Source of the DNA: a virus
Direction: 5' to 3' (one strand)
IMG/VR virus record: IMGVR_UViG_3300027714_000140
Coordinates: 1-22,235 of that record
Length of the DNA: 22,235 nucleotides
Below, in pieces: positions 1-8,108 of this stretch. The position numbers were made by a program, and so were the translations under genes. The notes under the pieces were generated by a model. It had not been told where the DNA came from and ran no database searches. It worked only from the letters and a program-made list of their open reading frames with translations. Positions within the stretch are counted from its first letter, which is position 1. Every line of letters starts with the position of its first letter.

Positions 1-1221
1 CTCCCATACAGGTACCATAAAATCCAAGAACCCGATGCGATTTGTTTTTATAAACGTCTGTTTTTTCATTGTATTAAACGCTTTCCCTAATGAGCTACGA
101 GAGTCGGGTGCTTGAAACGTATCGTTCTCAGTAGTGACCGGTTGTGGTTTACCTGTGTCCGAAGAGTGTCGCATGTTAACACCTAAAAATTTAAACACTT
201 GTGCATAAGCGCCTAACCATATTTTATTGGCTGTAGATACCTCTTTAGAATCTTCGCTAAAATCTCTTCCTGCTGCAAGTTTGTCAGTCGGAACATCCAG
301 CTCGTCATTAAGACCACTAAAGTTTAAAGCCGTTGTAGTTGGTTCAAATTTACCTGGTTTCCCGTCACCGGCTTCAGCGATAATATATTCCTGAAGCTCG
401 CGCCAGTTTGCCACAGCCAGATTATTGGCAATCACATTCAACTGTTCCATATTGGTAGAGTCAGCATCGAATATTGGTATTACTCCTGGATATACTCTGG
501 CGTAGTCTGTTACAAGGTCCTCTAAAATTACATTAAAATCTTTAAGCTGGAATTCTTTATCCAAGCAACTCTTTTGAGTTAATCTGGGAGCAATATTAAA
601 TGTTTGGTTTTCAGCAAGGCTCGAAAACCAGTCTATTAAATGAAGCTCTATAACCTTATCCTTATTGCTGTTTATGGAATACTCACAACCAAATAAAACG
701 CATTTGTGTATTCGAGATAATCCCTGTTCCTCTGTGGTGCCATACCCCCAACGCATATAAAGGAAAGGTAATTGCATTCCGCGCGACAAAAGGTCATTTA
801 AAGCGCTTGAATCATCAACAGCCTTTACAGTAGTCCTAGCCACGTTTTCCCTAGCTGCTTCTGCGTAAATATCAAAGGACGTATTATCAGAAGGGAACGC
901 CGCATTATAAATACCGAACAAAAATATCTCCAGTTCATCAGTAGGATTTATAAGACGGAGTCTGTAAGTTCCTTTGGAAGTGCCTCCCTGCGTCAACTCA
1001 ACTTCAAACCTCTCAACTAAACCTTGTAGGTTAGCAGGGTCTGACATGCCGTAAATACCGTTTTGCAGACTTAAAGTGGCGTTGTCGAAGATACTTGGCT
1101 TTCCAGTACCAGCCTCTGCCTTAGTTACTAGGTCCCCATAACCAGAAGAAATATACACAGAGGCAACGCTATTTCCGTTGTAAGCTCGTGTACTTGTTTC
1201 AGTAGGCAGTGTTCCAATCAT
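1..1221 (-). CDS. Probable baseplate hub protein, gp27/gpD-like (3' end outside window)
   Basis: The frame is open from the ATG at 1221 to the window edge (407 codons, no stop), so the C-terminus is missing. Around residues 150-200 it reads like the hub fold of gp27 and late-control gpD proteins: a short strand ending in MRWGYG, then a segment naming a surface loop (HKCVLFGCEYS), then a strand ending in IELHLIDW. In that family this is the pattern of the first beta-barrel domain of the trimeric hub under the tail tube. It lies directly downstream of gp53-, gp48- and gp29-like genes, as a baseplate operon would. The start follows the stop of the gp53-like gene by a few bases, with no Shine-Dalgarno sequence. 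The hub assignment is inference from motif shape and position; it could be another baseplate protein. Confidence 0.6.
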   Translation of the reverse strand, partial: MIGTLPTETSTRAYNGNSVASVYISSGYGDLVTKAEAGTGKPSIFDNATLSLQNGIYGMSDPANLQGLVERFEVELTQGGTSKGTYRLRLINPTDELEIFLFGIYNAAFPSDNTSFDIYAEAARENVARTTVKAVDDSSALNDLLSRGMQLPFLYMRWGYGTTEEQGLSRIHKCVLFGCEYSINSNKDKVIELHLIDWFSSLAENQTFNIAPRLTQKSCLDKEFQLKDFNVILEDLVTDYARVYPGVIPIFDADSTNMEQLNVIANNLAVANWRELQEYIIAEAGDGKPGKFEPTTTALNFSGLNDELDVPTDKLAAGRDFSEDSKEVSTANKIWLGAYAQVFKFLGVNMRHSSDTGKPQPVTTENDTFQAPDSRSSLGKAFNTMKKQTFIKTNRIGFLDFMVPVWE

Positions 1222-1224
1222 CTA

Positions 1225-1524
1225 TTAAAGTTGGGGTATAATTAGTTGAGTACCAGCCTTCAAATCTGATTCATAGTCATAGATTGAGTTGGCTTCGACG
1301 ATTAACCACCACATAAGTTCTGTGCCATATGCGGCGTAGGAAAGTAAATCTGGTCTGCCTTCCATATCGTTAGGGACAATAGCAACTCTATAATTGGTCG
1401 CAGTATTTTGTTGTTCTAGAAAAGCAAGGTAGGCAGGAGAACTTCCTATATCTGTTATAGTATGTCCTCGATGAGAAATAACTCGTCCAGGGAAAATACT
1501 TGCTCGGTCGTTAGAAAATGCCAT
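1225..1524 (-). CDS. 53: Baseplate wedge protein, T4 gp53-like with LysM-like end
   Basis: A 99-aa protein. The second half has the signature of the gp53 / LysM-like baseplate proteins: GRPDLLSYAAYGT, then WWLIVEANSI, then a DLKAGTQLIIP ending, the typical close of a LysM-type fold. In T4, gp53 helps clamp neighbouring wedges together around the hub. This protein is much shorter than T4 gp53 and is mainly the conserved LysM-like core with a short N-terminal arm. The start at 1524 overlaps no neighbour; the gp48-like gene stops 2 bp upstream, and the start context is AATTATGGC with no Shine-Dalgarno sequence, so it is probably translated by coupling or by start context. Confidence 0.8.
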   Translation of the reverse strand: MAFSNDRASIFPGRVISHRGHTITDIGSSPAYLAFLEQQNTATNYRVAIVPNDMEGRPDLLSYAAYGTELMWWLIVEANSIYDYESDLKAGTQLIIPQL

Positions 1525-1526
1525 AA

Positions 1527-2666
1527 TTAATTTAACCAGGGTAATGATTCGCGAATTTCGTTCTGAAAATTAGAGTTGTCCATAAATTCATGTTGTTCTG
1601 CGGTTGTTGCGGTAGTTCCGGGCAAAGTCCCCCGTAGAAGAAGATGCTCCCAGCCAGGTAAAGAGCCAGTTACGGAGGGGTCGCCAAATTGATTTCCGTG
1701 AACAGCCCTCATCTCCTCCAAAGTTAAGGATATTTTTAGTCTTTGAGAAAAAAGAGATTTGACGTCAAACCCTGCATCTTCTACAGGCTGAAAACGGTAG
1801 TCTTTTACTATACACGGGACAAAATCATACATAGCTCCGTATTTTAACTGAACTATAGGAGGACCCTTAGTATGTACACCCCCACTGCCTATTACTGAGG
1901 CGCGGATATGGTTCATAACGTACTGAAGAAGTCCTGCGAGCTTATTGAATCCCGACTGGGTTCCCATGGTATAAATTAAAGCGTCGTTCCATTGGGAGGA
2001 AATATTGCTAGGAAGTTTGCCAAAAGGACCGTCAGTACCATCAGTAGCGCGACTAGCAACATCCTCCAACATTGAATCAGCTAAACTCCTTTGGGAGTTG
2101 GCTATACTGTTTAATACAGTCGTAGCATTCTCTAGGTCCGGTAATTTGCCAGCGTAAGGATTGTTTGGGGCGGTGGTTACATTAGGAGTCCCGTTAATAG
2201 CTTGGACGGCGCGAGCTAATTGCTCTGCGGTGCCGTCGCCTAAGGGACGCCTGCTACCTGTATCTCGTGCAACTACATCTCTTACATACTTTTCAACCGC
2301 CTCAATCTCCTTGTCATCCAGCTTTTTATCATTGCTAAACATTTTTAAAATTTCGGAAGTAGGGACCATGGATGCCATGTGGATTAAAGTGTAATGTATT
2401 TCAACCCTAAACTGCCTCGCGTCCGCACCTGTGAATAACCTAACAGGTTCATTTCTTAAAAAGATGTCGGTGGACGCATAATTAGCTTTCCTACTCTCAA
2501 CGATTTGAGGGTTTTCGTAAAAGGGCAACCACCTTTTTCTGGTAGCGCCATTATCACTACCATAATTAAAAAGTAGCCCAGCGCGCTTCTCTACCGCCTG
2601 GTTGATTCCTGGTCTAGTGTTGTAGCCAAGTTCTTTCGAGAAGTCCCATGTTGAGTTTGCTGCCAT
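1527..2666 (-). CDS. 48: Baseplate tail-tube cap/initiator protein, gp48/gp54-like
   Basis: 379 aa, close to the length of T4 gp48. Diagnostic stretches are NEPVRLFTGADARQF followed by VEIHYTLIHM near residues 72-96, and a C-terminal domain with GPPIVQLKYG, YDFVPCIV, then LKISLTLEEMR. The latter is the tube-like domain shared by gp48 and gp54, which sit on the hub and start tail-tube growth. The central part is low-similarity and Ser/Asn/Thr-rich. The gene lies between the tape measure and gp53-like genes, as expected of the tail-core operon. gp48 is preferred over gp54 by length and by position next to the tape measure, but the two families are related and only one copy is visible here. A weak AGGAG lies about 20 nt before the start. 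Confidence 0.82.
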   Translation of the reverse strand: MAANSTWDFSKELGYNTRPGINQAVEKRAGLLFNYGSDNGATRKRWLPFYENPQIVESRKANYASTDIFLRNEPVRLFTGADARQFRVEIHYTLIHMASMVPTSEILKMFSNDKKLDDKEIEAVEKYVRDVVARDTGSRRPLGDGTAEQLARAVQAINGTPNVTTAPNNPYAGKLPDLENATTVLNSIANSQRSLADSMLEDVASRATDGTDGPFGKLPSNISSQWNDALIYTMGTQSGFNKLAGLLQYVMNHIRASVIGSGGVHTKGPPIVQLKYGAMYDFVPCIVKDYRFQPVEDAGFDVKSLFSQRLKISLTLEEMRAVHGNQFGDPSVTGSLPGWEHLLLRGTLPGTTATTAEQHEFMDNSNFQNEIRESLPWLN

Positions 2667-2675
2667 AATTATGTG

Positions 2676-4412
2676 TTAAAAAGCTCCTAGGCTAGTAGTT
2701 AAGGAAGGTGGTCCGTTACCGGTTTGGAATTTTGCGTCCTCGGCAAGCTCATTTGACCGGCTTGCAAAACCAGCTGTCCTCTCTAGTACAGCTAGGTTTC
2801 TAATGAGAGTATCATTTATACTGGTAAGGATACGGAGATTAGGGTTTGCTAAGCTCCGTGTTCGGCGCTCTTGGTCCTCTTGAATCCGACGAATCTCTTC
2901 TGTATCTTTTTGTTGCTTGGAAGAGTTGTCCGATAAGGTAGCGAGGTCTGCTTTTGAATCTGCATCTTTATCTGATATACCGCCAATCCACCCGCCGATT
3001 ATATTTCCTACGGTCATTCCGATACCAGTTCCTATCCCAGGCAAAATCATGGAACCGATAATACCTCCAACTCCCATACCAATTGCACCGCCCCAATTTG
3101 CACCGCTGTTCTCTTTATCTTCCCCACCTACGATATCCATAATATCCTTACCTCCCATGGCAAGACCCAAGCCAATAGTACCCGCTGCAACACCGATTCC
3201 TGCGGCGGACCCAGCGAATTTCTTTATGCCGCCCGAGCCGCCCATCATGGTATTAAACTCGATTACCGTTAGGATAGCTTCTATCGCTGTTAAACCCATT
3301 AATAACGTAGGAAGGAATTCAGCCAAAGGCTCTAAAGACTTAGCTATCCCTTGCTGTGCCGTCACTCCGAGCTGTTGCAAATCGTACATTGCTACTTCCG
3401 CTGCTCTGGAGGCGTCCATATTTTTTAAATTCTCTGCAGCAGCTTTATTGCCATCTGTTCGAATGGTATCAATACTTCGACCCATTTTCTCGGCGACCAT
3501 GAAGTTTTCCCGAGTTAACCCGAAAGCGTCCTCAAAGCGTTGGAACGCTACTCCTCCCCCTGCACCTTTTGCCCCTAAGCCCATCTGCACAATTCTTTGA
3601 GAAAGTAACTCTATTTTCTCTACTAACTGCTGTTCGCTCTCCTGACCAGTAAACATTACCCCTAGCCTAGCGGCTTTCATGAATCCTTGTTCACCTGCCA
3701 AAAAGCTTGTAACAAAGCTGGAAGCCATGCCCGCCATCTCTCCATTCGACTGTGCCATACGCGCAACCACGGCTTGTATATTCGCAGTCATTTGAGGTCC
3801 CAACTCAACGGAGGTCTTATTCAGTGCATCCTTCATGGAAGCGATGGCATCAACTAGGGTACTGATGGACTGGTCGTTAGCTCTCGCAGCTTCAACTACG
3901 CTCTCTGACAAGGCGACAGCAGCGTCAGTACTCATCCCCATTGCCTGCACATTAAAACGAGTGACGTTTGCGACAGCGCCGATATTTACCCCCAAAGCCT
4001 TCATCGCTACAAATGATTCAGTGCTAGATTTACTCATCTGCCCTAAGCCAGCCTCAAAGATGGCAGACTGGGTTTCTATCCCTTCAGCCATAGTAGTGTA
4101 ACCTGTGTTAAGGTTATCCATTAACGCAGTTGAATTCTTCACTGATGCAGTGCCAAAAAGGGATAACTGTTTAACTATATCTTTGTTATCCTGTGCAGCC
4201 TTTGCCCAAATGCTTTTCAGCGATGTCATACCTGCGGTAAGACCTACTATAGATGCTGAATTTTTAGCTAACCCCTTTACAAGATTCTTATTCTTGTTTG
4301 CTTTCTTAGCATCAGACTCATCTTTCTTATCAGCATTCTGCTTAATCAGAATATCAATAAGGGTCTCAAGCTTACTTCCTGATTCTGCGGGTGGTGGGTC
4401 TGTGTCTGCCAT
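2676..4412 (-). CDS. 29: Tail tape measure protein, gp29-like
   Basis: 578 aa, near the 590 aa of T4 gp29, implying a tail of similar length if the usual proportionality holds. The N-terminus is charged (Lys/Asp/Asn, residues 14-48), followed by long Ala/Ser/Met-rich helices up to about residue 360. Three hydrophobic, partly glycine-zipper segments follow, at about 362-387, 400-420 and 441-479, where GxxxG spacing is dense. The tail end (480-578) is a charged helix and linker. This helix-plus-hydrophobic layout is that of tape measures, which fill the tail tube and are thought to insert in the host membrane during DNA entry. It lies just upstream of the gp48-like gene in transcription order, as in T4. 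An AGGTAGGA sequence lies about 15 nt before the start. Confidence 0.85.
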   Translation of the reverse strand: MADTDPPPAESGSKLETLIDILIKQNADKKDESDAKKANKNKNLVKGLAKNSASIVGLTAGMTSLKSIWAKAAQDNKDIVKQLSLFGTASVKNSTALMDNLNTGYTTMAEGIETQSAIFEAGLGQMSKSSTESFVAMKALGVNIGAVANVTRFNVQAMGMSTDAAVALSESVVEAARANDQSISTLVDAIASMKDALNKTSVELGPQMTANIQAVVARMAQSNGEMAGMASSFVTSFLAGEQGFMKAARLGVMFTGQESEQQLVEKIELLSQRIVQMGLGAKGAGGGVAFQRFEDAFGLTRENFMVAEKMGRSIDTIRTDGNKAAAENLKNMDASRAAEVAMYDLQQLGVTAQQGIAKSLEPLAEFLPTLLMGLTAIEAILTVIEFNTMMGGSGGIKKFAGSAAGIGVAAGTIGLGLAMGGKDIMDIVGGEDKENSGANWGGAIGMGVGGIIGSMILPGIGTGIGMTVGNIIGGWIGGISDKDADSKADLATLSDNSSKQQKDTEEIRRIQEDQERRTRSLANPNLRILTSINDTLIRNLAVLERTAGFASRSNELAEDAKFQTGNGPPSLTTSLGAF

Positions 4413-4416
4413 GTAA

Positions 4417-4803
4417 TTAGTTTCCTACCTTATGTAGGGCTCTAACCTTTCTAACATTATACGTCCTAATACAGCATTCAGGGTCCTGACTCGCGACCGA
4501 CTTAATATCACTGTAAGATACTGACCCTACAGGCAAGCCTCCAAACTCTGCTATTATTCTGCGGCGAGTCTTGGCTCCTAGGGTCTTTAGGTTAACTCCG
4601 CTAAAATAAGTGTTACCGTTTTTAGCTTTCCATCGTGCTGACACCATAATAATAAAGGGTGATGGGTCGCGACCGTCTATTGCTCTGTAAGAGAAAGAGA
4701 ATAAACAGCCCTTAGGCACTATCTTAGGTTGTTTCTTAGTTGTATCCTGAGAAGGAAGCTTTGAGGTGGTACCTAAAAACGTAGTATTTTTATTTTTTGC
4801 CAT
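4417..4803 (-). CDS. Conserved small phage protein before the tape measure gene; function unknown
   Basis: 128 aa. After a Lys/Thr-rich N-terminus the core reads KGCLFSFSY, then FIIMVSARW, then YFSGVNLKTL with RRRII, and ends with CCIRTYNVRKVRA. I recall the same order of elements (F-Y strand, hydrophobic strand, G-x-N-L, Arg-rich helix, terminal C-I-x-x-Y) in an uncharacterised protein family of marine T4-type phages, but no function was assigned there as far as I know. It is the first gene of the tail operon, 4 bp upstream of the tape measure gene, the place where T4 has gp28. A role in tail or hub assembly is inference from position. The upstream divergent region has TATAAT on this strand (complement of 4837-4842). 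Confidence 0.55.
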   Translation of the reverse strand: MAKNKNTTFLGTTSKLPSQDTTKKQPKIVPKGCLFSFSYRAIDGRDPSPFIIMVSARWKAKNGNTYFSGVNLKTLGAKTRRRIIAEFGGLPVGSVSYSDIKSVASQDPECCIRTYNVRKVRALHKVGN

Positions 4804-4844
4804 TTTTTGTGTCAGAACTGGATGAGCTTCTACTATATTATATA

Positions 4845-4850
4845 TATTAA
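4845..4850 (+). promoter_or_regulatory. Putative -10 (TATTAA) for the 102-aa gene
   Basis: TATTAA in an AT-only stretch 8 nt before the ATG at 4858. With usual -10 spacing the transcript would begin around 4857, leaving essentially no leader. No Shine-Dalgarno sequence is present and no -35 is evident. The AT-rich context lowers the specificity of this call. Confidence 0.35.
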
Positions 4851-4857
4851 ATAAATT

Positions 4858-5166
4858 ATGAGCGATGAATTAGTGTTGTCTGAATTCCTAGAGCAAATAG
4901 ATTACTGTTTGTCTTTGAAGTTTAAAGAAAAATGGAGATACAGGTTTAGTACTCACTTCATAGAAGTGTTTCAGGCTAAAGTATTAAACTCCGTAAAGAC
5001 TGAAAGACCTTTAAAGTTATCATCTTTATTATCTACTTATACAAAAAAACATAAGTACTCTCCTAACGAAGTTAAAGAATTCTTCAAGTTAATATCAATA
5101 GAAGAATATTACCCTCTTATATATGAGGATAAAAAATACATAGCACAAAAGAAGCGCCTGTTTTAA
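4858..5166 (+). CDS. Hypothetical small helical protein
   Basis: 102 aa, rich in Lys, Glu, Leu, Phe and Tyr, predicted mostly helical, without cysteine pairs, signal peptide or membrane segment; I do not recognise it. The C-terminus is basic and hydrophobic (KKYIAQKKRLF). The start lacks a Shine-Dalgarno sequence and follows a putative -10 so closely that the mRNA is probably leaderless. Its 3' end overlaps the 3' end of the convergent nuclease gene by 4 bp. As a plus-strand gene with early-type promoter placement it is more likely regulatory or replicative than structural. A small transcription co-factor of the gp33 type is conceivable, but nothing in the sequence proves it. Confidence 0.6.
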   Translation: MSDELVLSEFLEQIDYCLSLKFKEKWRYRFSTHFIEVFQAKVLNSVKTERPLKLSSLLSTYTKKHKYSPNEVKEFFKLISIEEYYPLIYEDKKYIAQKKRLF

Positions 5167-5951
5167 GGAACAAACTTCTTTCTAGGCTTCTTATTCTTCA
5201 GCGCTTTAGCGTGCTCAGCTAAGTGAGTAGTAGGGTTCTGCTTAGGACACATGTCCTTATAACCGCACCAATTACAAAACTGGTTTACTTGAGGGAAGAA
5301 CTCGTCCTTTTTTTTCTTCCTAATCTCCCAAATCTGCTGTGTCAGCTTCCTCATGTACATTAATACATGGGTCTCAGAAAACTTAATATGCACCAACTTG
5401 TCCAAGTGTGGGTAGTAGTGTGCTAAAGTTACTGAAGAAATAGGTACCGTGTACAGGTTAGAGATAGCGTAGGCATACAATAACATCTGGGGGTCTTTGA
5501 TTAGGTCTCGCTTTGAGGACGGTCTCTTGCTGGTTTTATAGTCGATAACGAGATAGTTCCCGTCCTCGCTCTTTACCACTCGGTCAATAATGCCGTTCAC
5601 AGCGTAGCCTTGTTTAAGCTCCACCGCGAAGAACTGCTCCGTTGCGACCTGCTCGCAGCTTGATAGCGAGTTGTTGAAATTTAGAAAATTAGTTATACAA
5701 ATTTCTATCTTATTTTCACGCTCTTTATCGAACGTGTAATTGCCCCTAAGTGACTCAGCTACTTGATGTAACTCCTCTTCTGAGGTGGCTTTAACGCCAT
5801 CCTCGAAAATCTTATGGATGTATGAGCCGAACTGTAGGGCGTCCGTGTTAGTGGACTTTTCTTGCAAATAGTCAATATATTTGAATTTATACTTCAATTT
5901 GCATTCGTCGTAGACTTTAATCTTACTAGGTGATACCTTATTAATAAACAT
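5163..5951 (-). CDS. Cas4/RecB-like PD-(D/E)XK nuclease with Fe-S cysteines
   Basis: 262 aa. The N-terminus (SPSKIKVYDECKLKYKFKY, with C17) is the usual opening of PDDEXK_1/RecB nucleases. His46 lies in FGSYIHKIFED. The catalytic core is D123 in GIIDRV, D137 and K139 in VIDYKTSK, and Q155 with Y159 in motif QMLLYAY. Three C-terminal cysteines (C226, C229, C235, in FCNWCGYKDMC) together with C17 give the four-cysteine set that holds a 4Fe-4S cluster in Cas4 and AddB-type enzymes. A single-strand exonuclease role in recombination or DNA processing is expected by family. It is divergent from the primase, with overlapping start codons. It has a strong Shine-Dalgarno sequence (GGAGG) and a TATAAT encoded inside the primase gene. 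The basic C-terminal tail (KNKKPRKKF) may bind DNA. Confidence 0.88.
   Translation of the reverse strand: MFINKVSPSKIKVYDECKLKYKFKYIDYLQEKSTNTDALQFGSYIHKIFEDGVKATSEEELHQVAESLRGNYTFDKERENKIEICITNFLNFNNSLSSCEQVATEQFFAVELKQGYAVNGIIDRVVKSEDGNYLVIDYKTSKRPSSKRDLIKDPQMLLYAYAISNLYTVPISSVTLAHYYPHLDKLVHIKFSETHVLMYMRKLTQQIWEIRKKKKDEFFPQVNQFCNWCGYKDMCPKQNPTTHLAEHAKALKNKKPRKKFVP
5939..5944 (+). promoter_or_regulatory. Possible -10 (TATTAA) for the primase gene
   Basis: TATTAA lies 5 nt before the primase ATG at 5950, inside the first codons of the divergent nuclease gene. By usual spacing transcription would start at the ATG itself. The only Shine-Dalgarno-like sequence (AGGTGAT) is about 18 nt away. Evidence is the hexamer and its matching position in other plus-strand genes here. 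Confidence 0.3.
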
Positions 5952-6933
5952 GAATGTTCCTCCAGCTATTATAAAAGACTATTTGTCCGAGAAATTTGCA
6001 GAAAATACCCAATCTGGGCGTGAATTCCGTATTAATTCCATATTTGCCACCGATGACAAGCAGAAGCTCTATATTAACCTGGATACGGGACTGTGGACTG
6101 ATTTCAAATCCGGGGAAAAAGGAAACTTCTTCCAACTCATCTCGCACGTAGAGAATGTCCCTTACTTATCAGCACGCTCATTTATAAATAAGATTGCGTT
6201 CGACAAGGGAGTCAACCTCTTTGATGTATCTACCTTGAATGTAGAGAATGAAGCTATTTCCGTGGAGCGTACCATTAAGGCTGACATGGAGGACTGGATT
6301 GAGGTTGACCCTAAGAAGGATATAAATTCTACTAATGCCTTGAAGCGCTTGGCTTCCAAATTCGCCATTTCTCGTAAGCTTGCGTCCTTTAAATTTTACG
6401 TAGGTAAGACGGGGCGTTACTTTCAGAGAATTATAATTCCTTATGTTGATAAGAAGGGTTGTTTTTACTTCCAAGCTCGTACACTTATAAACCGGGACCC
6501 TAAGTACTTAAATCCGAGTAAGGGCTTGTATGGTATTAAGACATCAGAAATCCTGTATCCCTACGATAAGTCTTTGGAGTACGTCATGGTTACTGAAGGT
6601 CCTTTAGACGCAATGTCGCTTCGAGCAGCTGGCTTCAACGCTACATGCACTCAGGGCTGTAAGATGTCTACGGTCCAAGCTAAGGAGCTTAAAGGCAAGA
6701 GAGTAATACTCGCATACGATAATGACGAAAGTGGACAGGAGGGCTTCGCTGAAGCTAAGAAGAGACTCCTGACCCAACGCACCAATGACATCTACTCCCT
6801 GCGTCCCCCGAAGCACTATAAGGACTGGAATGATTACTGGGTAGCCGCAAAACGTAAAGACTTTGAAGCTTATGTGTACGCTAATATAAATAAAGCGAAT
6901 TGGGAGCTAACTGCTACCTCACTATTAACTTAA
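5950..6933 (+). CDS. 61: DNA primase, Toprim domain, gp61-like
   Basis: 327 aa, close to T4 gp61 (342 aa). The Toprim fold is clear: E216 in VTEGPLDAMS and the acidic motif YDNDESG with D257 and D259, which bind catalytic metal for RNA primer synthesis. The C-terminal KDWNDYW motif is common in phage Toprim primases. The N-terminus (residues 25-62: INSIFATDD, YINLDTGLWTDF, GEKGNFF) has the outline of the CHC2 zinc-binding domain, but every zinc-ligand cysteine and histidine is gone. The primase would work with a replicative helicase not in this window. The start overlaps the nuclease start codon on the other strand; the conserved region begins around residue 8, so this ATG fits. Its 3' end overlaps the convergent 332-aa gene by 20 bp. 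Confidence 0.85.
   Translation: MNVPPAIIKDYLSEKFAENTQSGREFRINSIFATDDKQKLYINLDTGLWTDFKSGEKGNFFQLISHVENVPYLSARSFINKIAFDKGVNLFDVSTLNVENEAISVERTIKADMEDWIEVDPKKDINSTNALKRLASKFAISRKLASFKFYVGKTGRYFQRIIIPYVDKKGCFYFQARTLINRDPKYLNPSKGLYGIKTSEILYPYDKSLEYVMVTEGPLDAMSLRAAGFNATCTQGCKMSTVQAKELKGKRVILAYDNDESGQEGFAEAKKRLLTQRTNDIYSLRPPKHYKDWNDYWVAAKRKDFEAYVYANINKANWELTATSLLT
5956..5973 (-). promoter_or_regulatory. Shine-Dalgarno and -10 of the nuclease gene, inside primase codons
   Basis: On the minus strand TATAAT (complement of 5968-5973) is followed by GGAGGAAC (complement of 5956-5963) and then the nuclease ATG at 5951. This is one of the few strong Shine-Dalgarno sites in the window, and it lies within primase codons 3-8, so both genes constrain the same bases. 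Confidence 0.55.
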
Positions 6934-7912
6934 ACTTGGTACTGTAAAAGGTTTCTGTTAAAATATTGTATTTCACAGTAATTTCATACACTCCCCTTGA
7001 CCCACCTAAAATATCCGCTGTATCAGGCTCATTGAATTTTGGTACGATGAGGGATGTATCCCAAAGATAGCTTATTAGATTTTGTGAATCTAATTGTATG
7101 GTGCCTACGGTATCTTCGAAGTCGTGAATCATCACGCGACTAGTTAATTCAGGACTCTCATTCAACTTAACAATTCGCATTGAAGGGTTAGAAAGCAAAG
7201 CACCTGTCTCCAATAGATTGCGCAGGCTATCTGAGATAGGCTCGTTATCTACTACCAGCTCGGTTTTAACGCGAAGCTTTTCCTTACTCCCTACTTCTAC
7301 ATAACGCTGAATCAGTTTGTTGGTGGGAGTTACTAATAAAGGTTCCGTTATTGCTACGACTGAGGCGGAGTTTAGCTTAAACGAGTTGGCATAAATCTGT
7401 GCACTGGAACCCTCTACATCTACTAAGGTCCAAATATCCAAGTAGTCACCTGTTGCACTTGCACTATTACCTAATACGGGTAACCATGCATTATCTGGGG
7501 CTGTTGTGGGGAAATACTCCGCACCTGGTTGGAGGATTACTGTAAAGTTTCCTACACTTGGGTTGAAAATAGCGCTTGCGGAATTACCTCCGACGTAAGT
7601 AGATTCAGCAGCCATAGCACTTACATTTGCATCAAAGCCAATTCTGTCGCCACTTCCATTGCGTTTGTAATTACGGAAAATGTAGTCTGTAGCTGTAGAG
7701 CTTACTAAACCATAATTCGCATCACCGGGAGTTAGGTTAACATAAGGGTTAGGAGACCCAAACTGTGTGTTGGGGAAAACATGGACCGAACATACCTGAA
7801 AAGGGTTCTGGTAACTGCCATCCTTAATCCATATAAAATCAATTTTGCATGGGCTGATGGGGGATGGGCGGTTAGCCCGGTTAATTACTGTAATATCGTT
7901 GAACTTTGTCAT
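6914..7912 (-). CDS. Probable virion structural protein, beta-rich, unknown family
   Basis: 332 aa, rich in Ser, Asn, Thr, Val and Gly with alternating short beta-type strands and no catalytic signature, signal peptide or membrane span. The C-terminus (YEITVKYNILTETFYSTKFKLIVR split over the last 24 residues) looks like a closing beta hairpin. A late-type box CTAAATAA lies 8 nt upstream, so it is probably expressed with virion genes. It is next to the gp26-like gene and its frameshift extension; the promoter overlaps that extension's stop codon. A tail, baseplate or fibre role is plausible from context only; I do not recognise the family. Confidence 0.6.
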   Translation of the reverse strand: MTKFNDITVINRANRPSPISPCKIDFIWIKDGSYQNPFQVCSVHVFPNTQFGSPNPYVNLTPGDANYGLVSSTATDYIFRNYKRNGSGDRIGFDANVSAMAAESTYVGGNSASAIFNPSVGNFTVILQPGAEYFPTTAPDNAWLPVLGNSASATGDYLDIWTLVDVEGSSAQIYANSFKLNSASVVAITEPLLVTPTNKLIQRYVEVGSKEKLRVKTELVVDNEPISDSLRNLLETGALLSNPSMRIVKLNESPELTSRVMIHDFEDTVGTIQLDSQNLISYLWDTSLIVPKFNEPDTADILGGSRGVYEITVKYNILTETFYSTKFKLIVR

Positions 7913-7919
7913 GTCTTAA

Positions 7920-7927
7920 TTATTTAG
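7920..7927 (-). promoter_or_regulatory. Late-type promoter box CTAAATAA
   Basis: Minus-strand CTAAATAA, matching the octamer found before several other late genes in this window. Taking T4 late-promoter geometry, transcription would start about 2 nt before the ATG at 7912. The box coincides with the last codons and stop of the frameshift extension. Confidence 0.45.
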
Positions 7928-8108
7928 AGGACCTAGAAGACTCAAGTGCTTCTTTCTCACGATTGCTTTCTTCAATTAACAAATCCATGAACTTACCCCT
8001 CTCCTCACCAGTCATAAGGTACATATCATGAAGGGTGAAGTGGGCGTGTTTTATTAGGGAGTATACTTCCGATGCTAGGTTATCCCCTCGAACAACTAGC
8101 TCACGGAG
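7920..8108 (-). CDS. -1 frame extension of the gp26-like protein (tail-chaperone-like domain)
   Basis: This is a 62-codon segment entered by a -1 ribosomal shift after codon 307 of the gp26-like gene, giving a product of about 369 aa (7920-9028). It has no ATG, GTG or TTG in its first 27 codons, yet the protein is compositionally normal from the very first residues: LRELVVRGDNLASEVYSLI, then KHAHFTLHDMYLMTGEERG, then a charged helix ending in SSRSSK. The hydrophobic-helix / H-x-x-x-x-L / E-R pattern resembles small chaperone domains next to gp26-type proteins in phage tails and contractile injection systems (the DUF6760 type, as I recall it), and it occupies the place of T4 gene 51 beside gene 26. 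Chaperoning the tape measure or hub is inference. Confidence 0.7.
   Translation of the reverse strand, partial: LRELVVRGDNLASEVYSLIKHAHFTLHDMYLMTGEERGKFMDLLIEESNREKEALESSRSSK

Noticed and set aside
2917-3600. 227-codon plus-strand open frame
   Set aside because: Antisense shadow of the tape measure gene; Pro/Ile-rich product caused by Gly-rich codons on the other strand.
4858-5166. Assignment of the 102-aa protein as gp33 late co-activator
   Set aside because: Only size and helical character agree; no clamp-binding motif could be recognised at the C-terminus.
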